From: Haliclona indistincta
Lineage: Eukaryota; Porifera; Demospongiae; Haplosclerida; Chalinidae
Length of the DNA: 64,000 nt
Assembly: GCA_964017065.1 (NCBI GenBank)
Contig: OZ024791.1
Coordinates: 3,047,410 to 3,111,409 of the forward strand
Direction of reading: 5' to 3'
Shown: in pieces, positions 39,201-50,500 of the stretch
Layout of the letters: each line of letters opens with the position of its first letter
How positions within the stretch are numbered: position 1 is the first letter of the stretch
Program-made: the position numbers and the translations under genes
The notes under the pieces: model-generated
Told to the model about the DNA's origin: nothing
Databases searched by the model: none
Seen by the model: only the letters and a program-made list of their open reading frames with translations

Positions 39201-42200
39201 TAGTGGTCGCTGGTGATGGACCAAGTCTTCTGGGAAGAAATTGGCTCAAGTACCTACGCCTGGACTGGAGCAACATTTTTGCAGTACGTGCAGCAAGAAT
39301 ATCACTAGTGGACGACCTACTTGAGAAGCACAAACCACTATTCTCAGATGAACTGGGGAGTGTCAAGCCATTCACAGCCTCACTTCAAATACAATCTGAT
39401 GCTACCCCTCGCTTCTTCAAGCCAAGACCAGTACCTTATGCAATCAAAGAAGCAGTTAGCCAAGAAATCAGTCGTCTGGAGGAACAGGGGATCATCTCAC
39501 CAGTCTCACATAGTCAATGGGCTGCCCCAATTGTAGTAGTTCCAAAGAAAGATGGACGTTTCAGACTCTGCGGAGACTACAAAGTAACTGTGAACCAAGC
39601 GATGAATGTGGAAGAGTACCCTTTGCCGACACCTGAAGAATTATTCTCGACACTGTCTGGAGGAAAAATCTTCTCGAAATTGGATCTTTCTCAAGCTTAC
39701 CTCCAAATCCCAGTGGATGAGTCATCAAAACCCTATCTGACAGTCAACACGCAGCGAGGACTCTACGTCTACAACCGTCTTCCATTTGGAGTCGCATCTG
39801 CACCTGCTATATTTCAGAGAATCATGGACACTGTGCTGCAAGGAATCGACGGAGTAGCATGCTACATTGACGACATCCTCGTTAGCAGTCCAGATGAAGA
39901 GAGCCACAGACGAAGTCTACAGGAAGTGTTCACTCGTCTTGAGAATCATGGGTTCCGACTCAAGAGAAGTAAGTGTGAATTTTTGTTGACCAGTATTGAG
40001 TACTTGGGTCATAGAGTCGATGAGCATGGCATACACCCACTATCATCTAAGGTAGAAGCTATTGTGAATGCACCTGCCCCTGAGAATGTGCAACAGCTTC
40101 GGTCATTCTTAGGATTAGTGAATTACTATGGAAAGTTCATACCCAATCTAGCCTCCCGATTACATCCCTTGAATGCCTTACTTTCTGCTCGTCAGAAATG
40201 GAATTGGTCCAAAGAATGTACTAGAGCATTTGAAGATGTTAAAGAGCAAATTGTGTCAGCAGGTGTACTAACTCATTACAATCCTAAGCTTCCTATCACA
40301 CTAGCAGCAGATGCTTCAGCATATGGTGTAGGAGCAGTGATTTCTCATGTGCTACCAGATGGTAGTGAACATCCCATAGCATTTGCCTCACGCACTCTGA
40401 CCACTAGTGAACGCAACTACGCCCAGATTGAGAAAGAAGCTTTGTCTTTAATCTTTGGCATCAAGAAGTTCCACAGGTTTCTGTATGGACGCAAGTTCCT
40501 CCTGATAACGGATCACAAACCGCTGGTGGCAATTCTGGGACCCAAGAAAGGGATACCGTCGTTGGCAGCAGCTCGACTGCAGCGATGGGCTGTGATTCTG
40601 TCAGCATACAACTATGACATCAAATACAAGTCCACTGATGATCATGGGAACGCTGATGGACTCTCACGGTTACCACTGCCACAAACAAGTCCTACTTGTG
40701 ACACAAATAATGCTATCTCCACATTTAACATAGGTCAAGTTCAAGCTCTTCCTGTAACCTTTCAAGAGATCCAACAAGCAACTCGGCGAGACGCGTCACT
40801 GAGTAAAGTTTTGCAATACGTCCAACAAGGTTGGCCAGGACAAGTGGACAGAGAGCTACAGACCTTCTTCGACAGACAGACCGAACTGAGCACAGAGAAT
40901 GATTGCCTATTGTGGGGAATAAGAGTTGTCGTTCCAGAGAGCCTTCAACGCAGAGTACTAGATTCTCTTCATGCCAATCACTCAGGTATTACTCGAATGA
41001 AAGCCACTGCACGCAGTCATTTTTGGTGGAAAGGACTAGATGGAGACATCGAATCAATGGGAAAATCCTGTTACATGTGTCAGTCCAATCAGTCTAGCCC
41101 AGCAGCAGCACCTCTTCATCCATGGATTTGGCCCGACGCACCATGGAGACGAATACACATTGATTTTGCGGGACCCTTCTTAGGACACATGTTCTTCGTA
41201 GTCGTGGATGCCCATTCAAAGTGGCCCGAAGTAGTAACAATGAAGTCAACAACTGCTGAGAAGACAATTGAAGTCATGAGAGCTCTGATAGCACACCATG
41301 GAATTCCTGAACAAGTAGTATCAGACAACGGACCACAATTCACTTCAGATGAGTTCAAGCAATTTATGGAAAGGAATCGAATCAAGCACATACTTTCCGC
41401 ACCTTACCATCCTGCTTCCAATGGACTTGCAGAGAGGTTCATTCAGACTTTGAAACGAGCGCTGAAAGCCAGTGACAAATCGAAAAGATCTATTCATCAT
41501 CGTCTGGCAGAATTCTTGTTTGAATACAGAGCAACGCAACATAGCACTACAGGTGTATCACCAGCAGAGTTATTTCTGAAGCGCAAGCTAAGGACTCGTT
41601 TTGACTTGATGCATCCTGATCCCAAGAAGCAAGTGATGTCGAAACAAGCTAGTCAGAAACTTCACCACGACACTCATGTTAAGGCTCGTGCTTTTACACC
41701 TGGAACTCGTGTGTTAGCTAGACTCTATATTGGTTCTGACAAGTGGATACCTGGAACTGTTATACAGCAATTGGGTCCAGTAACCTACACTGTTCAGATC
41801 TCCAATGGACGAATCGTCAAGCGACATGTCAATCAACTTCAACCCCTTCATGGAAATCAAGAGTCATCGGACACAACTGAATCGGACACTGTGTTAGACA
41901 ACCAATGCTATCCTACTGTTGAACCTGTCCCTGAACCACCAGGTCCAAACGAACCTGAACGTCGATATCCTCTGAGGAATCGCCATCCACCTCTTCGATT
42001 TCAACCTACTTCCTAACTTAAGGGGAAGGAGATGTGGTGACTCTGTTAATGTGACTCTGTTATTTGTGTTGATTAGTTGTGTTTTGTAATATCTCTCATG
42101 AGAACAGTCTTTGTGTTAATTTATGTCTAATGTGTAGAATGCTGACTGTCTGTCTGTCTGTTCATTTCACACTGTTCTCCCTATTTAAGCCCTGGTAGTT

Positions 42201-45200
42201 TTTGTACATTTTTAGTTCAGTTCTTGGTTTGTACTTGCATTGTTGAGTTAATACAAATATTTTAAGTACGATATCACAAAGTAGTTTGTGAAATTGCAAA
42301 TCTTGTGAAAATTGCCTGCTATAATGGTATTATCATTCAATGATATGTACATGTAGGGATGACCTTGAATTAATCTCTACACTTTTACTTTTTATATTAA
42401 AACTTTTTACTTTTTATTTACGACACCAGTGTTACTTAATGACATCTAGCCTCCTCCCCAGGCCCCACCCTCTATTTAATTTGCAATTACCGAGAGAGGG
42501 CCTGGTAACACTCGCGACAAAAACTGTCCCAAGTACTCCACAAAATCGTGGGGTCACGAGCAAGTTACAGCGTGCGAATCCATCGCGCCATTATTGCTTG
42601 ACGTACAACGTAACCGTTCTTAATTCCTTATACGTAAGTTCACTCAAACTGCTGCATAATTTATTGTTTTGTTCGTTGTGGCTTGTCTCAGGATGCTCCT
42701 TGTGCGCCAAAAAAACTAGCGAGAATGAACAGACGAAGGGTTACATTAGAGCGACGGTATTGGAATGGGTGGGGCATTATGTAACCATAGATACGAAATT
42801 TTTCTCGGACGGCAGATTTTGTCATGAGTGTAACCAGGCCATCAAACCTTGATTGCTAATAATGAGAGGGGTGTGGCCTGGGGAGGAGGCTAAATGACAT
42901 CAGGTGTGTGTGTGTGTATCTTGCTCTTTGCTACCGGCAAAGAAGTTCAACAGCTTTCTGGTTCAGTGAATCACTCTCTTAGTACTTGTAGTTACTCGAG
43001 TATTGCATTATTAGTTCACATGGGGTGTTTCCATGTAAGATTTCCCTCTCTGTGACCTGAGCATGTGATTGACATGTGTTTATCTAGTAATTATGTAAAA
43101 TGTACATAATTTTATAAGTTTTTGAAAAATTTTTGAGCTTGTATTCTAAACAACTTTTTTGTTTATAGTCAAAACACTCAATATTATAGGCTAAATTGAC
43201 TAATTTGCAGTATAACAATTGACCATTGTCTACAGTACTGTAATACCTGGCTGATTAAGTTTTGGCAACTCCTACTATACTGTGTGTGTGTACATCTGTC
43301 ACTAGAAGTGATTCAACTTCACAGCTGTTCTATAACAAATATTACGGTTGTTATTGCATTCTCAGTTGGGATGTCTAGCTCTTTGTAAACAAACACTAGC
43401 CTCAAAGTATTACTACTCGTGTATTGTGGTGTATAAGTACTTTAGACAACCGTTGCCAACCACAGTTGCTGCTTTAGTTTGACTACTGTAACTAGTGACT
43501 GTGTAGAGTGTAACTAGTGACCGTGTAGAGTGTAGATAGTGTATTTGTGATCTGTTGTGCTGAAATGTCGACTGTTCATATTATTGTGAAGCGTCCTCAA
43601 AGAAGGAATCATGTGCTTGAGTCACATAGCTGGAAAAGGAAAGGAATGAGCTTTGACACTGATAGTAATATGGCTGCATGGCACGCTATAAGAGAGAGTG
43701 AGTATGAATATGGATATAATGTAGAGAGTGGGTATATGTATTGAAGAGTGATACAGTGGGAGAGAATGAGTGAGATAATAGTTTTATGTATTATGGTAAA
43801 TACAGGATCTGTTTTGGATGATCATGCTCTGCTCACTCCTTCTTCAACTGCTTCATCTGGTAGTGGTCACCTTAGAACTCCCTCTGCTGAATTTGGAACT
43901 CTCCCAAGGTCACCATCACGAGCACTGTATCAGGTATAATGAACAGACACTGTAAAGTTGGTGGATTCATGTGTTCTTTTGTAGGCTCAAGTCCCTGAAG
44001 AAGATGACCCAACATATTCTTCTCCAGCTGACATTGGTTTATCCAGTCCTACCAGAAGTTCTCACAAGAGACAACTGCGTGCAGGATCAGACAAGCGCCG
44101 CTCAGCTGTTGTTCTTAACTCTACTCCTACTCCTCCTCCCTCTCTCCCAACATCTGGTGATGAGTATGCTGTAATCCCTTCAGCCAATGCCATTGGAAAA
44201 TTGGATACGCTGAAAAGATCGCAGCAGAACTCATTTGAATCAAAGCCACCATCAGTTCCAGCTCCACCTCCTCCCTTTAGTCCACCAGAGGTTGAACCAG
44301 ATATATATGCATCTGTACAAACTCCACCGCGTGAAAGAAGAAAAGTTTCACGAGGATACGACCGCCTTGAGCCTTCTCCTGACCACTCTCCTCCTCCTCC
44401 TCTTCCAGCTCCTCCACGTCCTCCTATAGCCAATCCCAATGGTTACGATCACCTCACACCTCGCTCGCGTCGCAGGATGGAAGAGAAGGGTTTGCTGCCA
44501 ATAGAACAAATGAGTCCTGATGAGGATGATGAGGACCTATATGATATTCCTGATATGAAATATTCTAGAGGTAGAGGCCGACCTCTCATTGGCCCTAAAC
44601 CTACAACAACTCCCAAACATGGCTACATGCCTAAAGCTCGCTCAGGACCTCAGCATATTGCTGCACCAACTGATCCTGATGCTTTATATGCACTTCCTGA
44701 AAAGATACCACCTCCAAAGAAGCTGCCACTGCGATCCATAGCACATGCTGCTCCTGAGGAATCTCCAGAGAGTTTGTATGCTATTCCAGATCGACTATCT
44801 GGAGTGCGAACTCCTTCTCCCTCTGGAGATTTGTCACCTGATGATGATGATGACGAACCTCCTCCACTTCCCTCTCGTGGGTATAGCTGGTCAGACATTG
44901 AGGACGATGATGACGACGACGAAGAAGATGACTCACTTTCTGATTTAGTAAGCGGACCCTTGGCAGAGTATGCAACTGTGGCAGAGGCTATGGTAGCAAC
45001 TGCTGCTCATAAAGCACCTGAGGTATGTACTCTTTATCACTTCTTGTTATATTGAACTTTTGTTTTAGCGTGTCACGAGTGTGACAGAAGAGATGGAGAC
45101 AGTTTATTCCAACTTAAAGAAATTACGTCAGCAGATGGGTATCACTGAATCATCGTCTGAATCTGAATCAATCTATGACACACTTGAGAAAGTAGTGGAG

Positions 45201-47134
45201 CAGCAAAGACAAGAAAAGGCCAAGCCTTCATTTAAATCTGTAAATAAACACACAGCACTTTTCTGTTTACTGTACACTAGTCAATTTGTGTGTGAAATGG
45301 TGCACTTATAGGTTATGCAGATACAATACAATACTGCACTTACTGTAAACTCCATTCCTAAAACCAACAAAAAGTTATTGGTGTCAGCCGAAACATGTTG
45401 GCACATCAACATTGTGCTTTCAAGAAATATGTAACCACCAGTTATTTACTCTAGGCTAGTACAAAGCTATGGTGCAATATACAGTAGATTATGTTGTGTT
45501 CCATATCAATGTAGCCCACTATACCACTCTCAAAGAATGCTCTCAAGTTGATGAAAAAGGTTTGTCTTAATGTCTTGATTATTATGCATTATTAATATTT
45601 TGTTTCAAAAGATGGAGAAAAAAGCTCAGCAAGAGGCCAATCGACGAAAAAAGCAAGAAGCTAAACAAAGAAAAAGAGAGGAAGAAGAAAGGAAAAGAAT
45701 CGAGAGAGCAAGGAAGAAGGTTAGTATCGGTCATTTTTTTATTTGGGAGCATGCATGGACAGACACTGTACTCATTGATATAATTATGTTCACATACATG
45801 TACCTGTTTATTGCCTTGGTATTTTTGTGTTTTGTTATGACCTAGTAGAACTATGTTAACTGGTGTAGCTACAATCATGACTCGGTAGAGTATAACTGCT
45901 CATGCGCTTGGCTGTACAGCACCCAGTGCAGTTTATTATTACTATCATTCATGTAGGGTAAGAAGATCAAGGTCAAGGACACCACTCCAGTTCGATCACG
46001 CTATTTTGGCTCCCCATTGAAAAATATTGTGGACGAAGATTGTATACCAACATTTGTTAAAGTGAGTTTAGTGATAGAACTCGTTTACTCATTTGGACCA
46101 TTATATACGGCTGTGTTAGTAAACATACGACTGCCTGTGGGGTGTCTTGCAAAACAGACTTACAATTATTAGTAGAACATATATGCTATCATTTGGCTGT
46201 CAACATGGCTAGTGTGTGGCTGCTTTAAAGGAAACAGGAAAGTGTCTTCTCCACAGGGAGATACTATCATGAAAAGTGTTAATAACTTATTCTTGGTACT
46301 ATTAGTGCTATGCATGCTACCTCACCAGCTTGATATGCTCCTGGCGTAGTCATTTCACATATTCAAAATCAGGCAGCAGATGTGACCTTGGTCATCAATA
46401 AACATGTGTCAATGCACTTTATTATTTCTGTAGGTATGTGCACGTATTGTTGAAAGTCAAGGATTGAATGTTGAAGGTGTTTATCGTGTTTCGGGTAAGA
46501 AGGATGATGTCATGGACTTGCAAGAAAAGTATGATAATGGTAAGTGGCTTCATTATGTGATGATTCTGGTAATCTATTTATAGACTGATACACTTGTTCA
46601 ACATTTGACATTGTTTTTATAATTTTTTTAGATCCAAATCTTGACCTGGAGGCACTGGATTTGTGTGTTAATGCGATCTGCAGTGCGCTAAAAGCTTTCT
46701 TCAAGCTTCTTCCTGATCCACTAATTCCTATTGAAATGCTTCCACAACTATCAGAAATACCAGGTTGGCTACTTAAGTATAATAATTGCCCGTTTTATGA
46801 ATCATGAAAGCTTCACCAACTTATGTAATACTTTCTGTTTTTACTAGAACTCAGTTTTGATGCTCAAAAAGTCAGATTACACGACCTATTCAGTGAATTG
46901 CCAAAGGAAAACCTCTGTACACTTCATTTTCTAGTGGATCATCTCAATATCATCCAACAATACCAAGACGAGAATAAGATGAATGCCAGCAACTTAGCCA
47001 TTGTGTTTTGGCCGACTCTCATGCGTCCTGCATTACGAGACCTTGCAGATCCTAGCAAGCACATTGCTTGGCAGCTTGCATTAGCAAAAGTGATAGAAAA
47101 CCCGGATCTTGTTCCAACAATAGATTTTGCTTAG
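30283..47134 (+). CDS. ARHGAP35: p190-type Rho GTPase-activating protein
   Basis: About 20 exons over 17 kb. The N-terminal GTPase-like domain starts MAGTPRLATK and has the loop NGEGAGKSCLCNRFVW; the first P-loop Gly is Asn (residue 30), but GKS is kept. FF-type helical domains follow in the exon 32624-33568 (FQAVLDWKLVDF, WQSVAQLKGTERCKKL). Exons at about 33768-37740 encode the middle part with pseudo-GTPase-like segments (MLCSNEQEIDWLEKL, RLHSVPVLLVAITQN). After the retrotransposon-bearing intron comes a long Pro/Tyr/acid-rich linker (43806-45240), then a Lys/Arg-rich helix (about 45612-45720). The RhoGAP domain is encoded at about 45959-47134, with the arginine finger in EGVYRVSG and NLAIVFWPTLMRP. 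It stops with TAG after PTIDFA. Known p190 proteins switch off RhoA downstream of integrins and Src-family kinases. The gene is tail-to-tail with a RhoGEF gene. Confidence 0.9.
36269..37229. mobile_element. putative DNA element with imperfect inverted ends
   Basis: The ends TGTTACGAATCGTTTTGCAA and the complement of the right end, TGTTACAGACCGATTTACAA, are similar. Both are followed by runs of GGCTGGCC/GGTCTGG-type motifs. The element is about 960 bp, non-coding, in a RhoGAP intron. No convincing target duplication (only AATA on both sides), so boundaries are tentative. Confidence 0.4.
37841..38086 (+). repeat. 5' LTR of the Ty3/Gypsy element
   Basis: 246 bp, TG...CA ends, a (CTGT)n-like run near 37953-37970 and a CTATTTAAGC box near 37989 that could serve as the core promoter. 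Identical to the 3' copy as far as read. Confidence 0.95.
38089..38098 (+). other. primer-binding site, tRNA-Ser type
   Basis: TGGCGACGAG lies two bases after the 5' LTR. It is complementary to a 3' end CTCGTCGCCA, the end of an animal tRNA-Ser(GCU) with CCA added; a serine tRNA primer is also used by mag-type Gypsy elements. Confidence 0.65.
38117..42016 (+). CDS. Gag-Pol polyprotein of the Ty3/Gypsy element
   Basis: A single frame of 1299 codons without stop or frameshift. Gag occupies about residues 1-260, with two CCHC zinc knuckles at about 208-241 (CYRCGRSNHGSSEC, CHACGKTGHIASVC). The aspartic protease has VDTGAALSVI near 301. Reverse transcriptase is at about 440-640 with YIDDILV near 583. 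RNase H is at about 720-850 (DASAYGVGAV). Integrase has an H2C2 zinc finger near 952-990, D and D/E-type catalytic residues (IDFAGP near 1015, SDNGPQFTS near 1069, LAERFIQ near 1103) and a GPY/F-like module near 1200-1240. No chromodomain and no envelope gene are seen. The domain order PR-RT-RH-IN is that of Ty3/Gypsy. Gag and Pol are in one frame, so no frameshift is needed. Confidence 0.97.
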   Translation: MAAVYGKLQEFQPESESIKAYLERVTLYFKANTIDDDKKVPILLSSIGSSTYATLSDLLAPDTPGTKSFEEISTKLNDHFLPKRSTIAERFQFHKRNQEVGESVAEYDAALRKLAVNCKFGTVLQETLRDRFVCGLRHEAIQRRLLSETALTYAKAIETARAMEAADQDTRAFKRPDLSVHKLSKGRFQKSKPQTSTTKHNRDQQQPCYRCGRSNHGSSECKFKDAQCHACGKTGHIASVCRSKASSVSKKQKSKTHLVQNAEQSSEESSDEGFKIHNLVKRSPDPIVVQLQLNGKFLDMEVDTGAALSVISEATRRDVFPNDTLHPSNLILKTYTNERMEVTGTLNMRVRYGNQKQKLVLVVVAGDGPSLLGRNWLKYLRLDWSNIFAVRAARISLVDDLLEKHKPLFSDELGSVKPFTASLQIQSDATPRFFKPRPVPYAIKEAVSQEISRLEEQGIISPVSHSQWAAPIVVVPKKDGRFRLCGDYKVTVNQAMNVEEYPLPTPEELFSTLSGGKIFSKLDLSQAYLQIPVDESSKPYLTVNTQRGLYVYNRLPFGVASAPAIFQRIMDTVLQGIDGVACYIDDILVSSPDEESHRRSLQEVFTRLENHGFRLKRSKCEFLLTSIEYLGHRVDEHGIHPLSSKVEAIVNAPAPENVQQLRSFLGLVNYYGKFIPNLASRLHPLNALLSARQKWNWSKECTRAFEDVKEQIVSAGVLTHYNPKLPITLAADASAYGVGAVISHVLPDGSEHPIAFASRTLTTSERNYAQIEKEALSLIFGIKKFHRFLYGRKFLLITDHKPLVAILGPKKGIPSLAAARLQRWAVILSAYNYDIKYKSTDDHGNADGLSRLPLPQTSPTCDTNNAISTFNIGQVQALPVTFQEIQQATRRDASLSKVLQYVQQGWPGQVDRELQTFFDRQTELSTENDCLLWGIRVVVPESLQRRVLDSLHANHSGITRMKATARSHFWWKGLDGDIESMGKSCYMCQSNQSSPAAAPLHPWIWPDAPWRRIHIDFAGPFLGHMFFVVVDAHSKWPEVVTMKSTTAEKTIEVMRALIAHHGIPEQVVSDNGPQFTSDEFKQFMERNRIKHILSAPYHPASNGLAERFIQTLKRALKASDKSKRSIHHRLAEFLFEYRATQHSTTGVSPAELFLKRKLRTRFDLMHPDPKKQVMSKQASQKLHHDTHVKARAFTPGTRVLARLYIGSDKWIPGTVIQQLGPVTYTVQISNGRIVKRHVNQLQPLHGNQESSDTTESDTVLDNQCYPTVEPVPEPPGPNEPERRYPLRNRHPPLRFQPTS
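42020..42032 (+). other. polypurine tract of the Ty3/Gypsy element
   Basis: AAGGGGAAGGAGA lies directly before the 3' LTR, the expected plus-strand primer site. Confidence 0.85.
42033..42278 (+). repeat. 3' LTR of the Ty3/Gypsy element
   Basis: 246 bp copy identical by eye to 37841-38086, followed by the AAGTA target duplication. Confidence 0.95.
42447..42892. mobile_element. Mutator-like (MULE) MITE with 9-bp target duplication, copy 1
   Basis: 446 bp. The terminal inverted repeats start TAGCCTCCTCCCCAGGCC (about 27 bp, one or two mismatches). It is flanked by AATGACATC at 42438-42446 and again at 42893-42901. A 9 bp duplication is the mark of Mutator-like transposases. It includes an open frame without family features, treated as chance. 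A longer relative sits at 55648-56200. Confidence 0.8.
43565..43697 (+). other. possible alternative first exon of the RhoGAP gene
   Basis: An ATG opens a 44-codon frame (MSTVHIIVKRPQRRN...AWHAIRE) ending at a GTGAGT donor in phase 1. It fits the same acceptor (before 43806) that the upstream exon ending SRYSL (about 37741) also uses in phase 1. A tandem 21-bp repeat (TAGTGACTGTGTAGAGTGTAA type) lies just before it at 43490-43545. It could start a shorter isoform with only the linker and RhoGAP domain. No independent evidence of transcription. Confidence 0.35.
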
Positions 47135-47529
47135 GATTTAACATAAATATAGTATTGTTTTTTTCTTCTCACTATATACCAGTACAGTATATTCAGTATT
47201 GGTACTCTCCCTCTGCCTGGTGCATGAATTGAGGTGTTTCCAACTGAACAGACATATTATTATCAAACTTTTCAATTATTATGTTATTTAAAAAAAAAGA
47301 CTTCTCAACATGATAAAGTCAATCTAGCTTGGTTAACTAGCCATCTGAGTGACGTGGCTACACAGTTGAATTATTATTGCACTGAAAGGCAAATTTGTTT
47401 GATAGAGACGAGAAAGCACACTTCTACCTTACTGATCATCAGTATGCATGTATCGAAGTTATACTGTAAAAATAGTTTTGATAGCAGAAATAAATTATTG
47501 AAAACAGCATGAAGTAATGTATGTTAACA
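47135..47529. other. convergent spacer between RhoGAP and RhoGEF genes
   Basis: 395 bp of 3' UTR-like, AT-rich sequence with an AATAAA-type signal near 47490 on the plus strand. No gene is seen. Confidence 0.5.
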
Positions 47530-50500
47530 TCAGCTAGGCATAGTTAATAGGAAATTTGCTGGCACATATCCCTCCTCTTTTTCTTCTCGTTTCACAAGAT
47601 ACCACTCATCATCTCCACTTTGATCATGAGGAACTAATAAAGTGACTGACTGACCCTTTTCAACTGTTAATTCTCCGTCATTCTCGGCAATGAAGTCATA
47701 TAATACAATTAGTGTGGCTCCTACAACTGCAGGTGGTCTTTTAGCTATAAGTGATTCTGCTGAAGTGAGTGAAGATGAGGCGACATTTTCAATCTGTGGA
47801 GAGAAAAGGGATGGCTTAAATCATGATTATTTATAAACCTGAGACAGCATTGTAACACAAAGTCTTACTGGTGTTTGTGACATTGTCTCAGAACTCCCTT
47901 CCATTTTATTGAGCTGACGTACTGTAAATGATGTCGATAGAGAGACTGGTACTATGGAAAGCTGGCTGAGATTTTGACTAACAGCAGCAAGTGACGATGA
48001 GAGTGCAGAAGTAATTTGTTGGGCAGCTTGATATTCAGACGTTCTACAGTCCTCTTCATTGTCATATTGACTCTCAAAGCCATTACAGGTTATGCTGCTG
48101 GAATCATAATCATTCACAACAGCTTGGTGGTAGCTAAGTTGAACATGAATGAACTCCATTAGCAAGTGAGAAGCTGCTTGTGAAACTCGCTCACAAAACA
48201 AAGGCAACTCTTCCAATAGCTGAGCATTGAGAGCCTCATAATTTCGCTTGGCTAGCTCACATTTTTCCCTAAGCTGTTGTATACGATCTGGTTCATTGGC
48301 TTTCTCTAGGTCATGCTGAAGAGAGTCATAGTCAAGCAGCTTGTCTTTGCGTTTGTGTATTAGAAGTAGTGGATCATTGAAAAAACTGATAAGTGTGTAG
48401 AGTGGATCCAAGACACTATCATGTAACTCACGACACTGAAATATAAGAAAATAGTTCAAGACTTGACAAATCACAACAATATATCTTGCTTATGTAAACA
48501 ACATAACAATACAACATAACTATCATACTATAATAGCTGACACAGCAGGAGCAGCATGAATAAGCAGTGATAATAGTATGGCATAGCAGATTAGCAGTAC
48601 AAGTCCTACTATGGTAGTGTAGTGTGACCCTTCAACAATAATCATGCTGTCACTCAAGCTTTGTGGTTTTCTACAAATATAGTCACAATGAATACCAATA
48701 CTATGAATATTGATAATTTTGTACATGTATGACTCACATGTTTTCTCCAAGTCTCTTTTGTAGTTACTAATGTCTGCTCTGCTGTCTTCACTGGTTGAGA
48801 TTCTTTTGAGTACAGCTGCATAGCATCCAGTAAACTCTGTTTGCAGCTGTACGCATTCTATATGCAATAAGTTAGTCAATTTAGTGATACAAATAGCTAG
48901 CTGTATAGACCTCTATTCTTTCTTGCCAAGATTCTAAATTATCTCTGAATGAGCGTAGGCAGGTTTCAATTGTAACCACTCGCTGTTCCAATTCTGAAAA
49001 CACTGGATCTATTGTCTGAAAGAAGAATAAGAAGTAAAATAAATAAGTGCAACTTGATGTTACTTACTGCTGAGCGCAGTCCAGTCATTTGAGTAATTGT
49101 CTGCTGAAATCGACGCACTTTCTTCCTAAGAGTGTTCATGTTAATGTGTTTCTCATCACGGCCTGCTCCTGTGTAGCGTTCAACTGCAGAAGGTGACGCA
49201 TCACAAAAATTAGAGATGTGTGAGGTGTTTACCAAGATCTTTTCGTCTCTTCAACTCATTGATATCTTGAGCTACTTTACTAATAGTGATAACTGCTGCT
49301 GATAGTGACTTGTAATCAGTGTCCTCCTTTGGTGTGAGTTGAAGTAGCTTGTCCAATAGCAACGGATACTTAAGAACACGCTGAATCGGCTTAATCAGTA
49401 AGGTTTGGAGGTCCCAAGATGTGACATCCGGCCTGATAAAATATTGGAATTAGGTTTTCACAATTATTGACCAAGTGTTACTGACCTTCCTTTGTCCATC
49501 AGCCCTTTCACCTTCTCGGTTTTACTGCTATCCTCTGCCCACTAAAAGAACAGAAATAATTCGATGTACAAAATATCTAGTAAACAATTCTTACCTTTTC
49601 TAATATTACACAAGCCTGGTCATGATTTCGGCAGTATTGTGCATAGCTGTCTCTTAGTTTAGGAGCAAAGATTTGAAACACCTCTCCAATTCTGCTGCCT
49701 TCCATATCCTCTTTCTCTTGACATTCCTTTGCCTTGATGAGAGCTGTATTCAACTCGCCTGAGACTGTGACTAGCTCTTCCAAATTACAGAAAATGATCT
49801 CCCACTTGATTTCAGTCCACTAGAATTGGGAACAATACACGTTTAAAGAGAGAAATTTGTGAAAATACTTTCACGTACCTCTTTAAAATCAGGAAGCACT
49901 TTAGTACAGAATACAGCAATCTCATGATGATAGCCTCCTTCTGTAGTGACCAATTCATTCAGTGCCATCTGACGCTGAGCTGCCGTTGACAGTTGCTTGG
50001 GAGGAGCAAGACTCTGAGGAGTGGGCGGAGTCACAGGAGCTAGAGGAAAGGAAAATGATACATCAGCTTGAAATCCTTGTTTAGGACAATTTGTCACAAG
50101 CACACACAGTCTAACATACCAGTGACTTCCTGAGACTCCAATAGTGAATTTCTTTGAGCTATAATAACAAATAATGATAGTAGACTTGATTGCTAACATA
50201 ATTATTATTAATAGAGTAGAGATTGATTGCTACGTCCATAATAATTATAGGTAGTATCGTGGTAGCTTATTTTGTTTTTATAACTGCTTATTTTGCTTAG
50301 CTTATTTTGTTTTTATAACTGATGAAGATCCTCGGATCGAAACGTCTTATCAATGATTATTGTTTCTGTGCTACGGCAAAAAAGCTACCACGATACTACC
50401 TATAATTATAATTATTATTGTTCAATACCTTCAATTTCATTGATTTGTTTCTGCAAAGATTCCACATTTTCAGCATGCATTGCAATCTTTGCTGATAGTT

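Larger units (their letters stand above)
37841..42278 (+). mobile_element. intact Ty3/Gypsy LTR retrotransposon
   Basis: This 4438 bp element lies in a RhoGAP intron, in the same orientation as the host gene. Its 246 bp LTRs (37841-38086 and 42033-42278) begin TGTGGTGACT and end GATATCACA, and appear identical base for base. A 5 bp target duplication AAGTA flanks it (37836-37840, 42279-42283). It has a primer-binding site, one uninterrupted gag-pol frame and a polypurine tract. Identical LTRs and an open frame imply a recent insertion. Confidence 0.96.

Noticed and set aside
38117..42016. Endogenous retrovirus with an envelope gene
   Set aside because: After integrase and a GPY/F-like module the frame ends and the polypurine tract follows directly; there is no room for an envelope gene.
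42340..42852. 170-codon open frame after the retrotransposon
   Set aside because: It lies across the MULE-type MITE and its flank, has no family features and ignores the element's borders.
44062..44439. Long minus-strand open frame rich in Gly and Ser
   Set aside because: It is the complement of the proline- and serine-rich RhoGAP linker, a compositional shadow.
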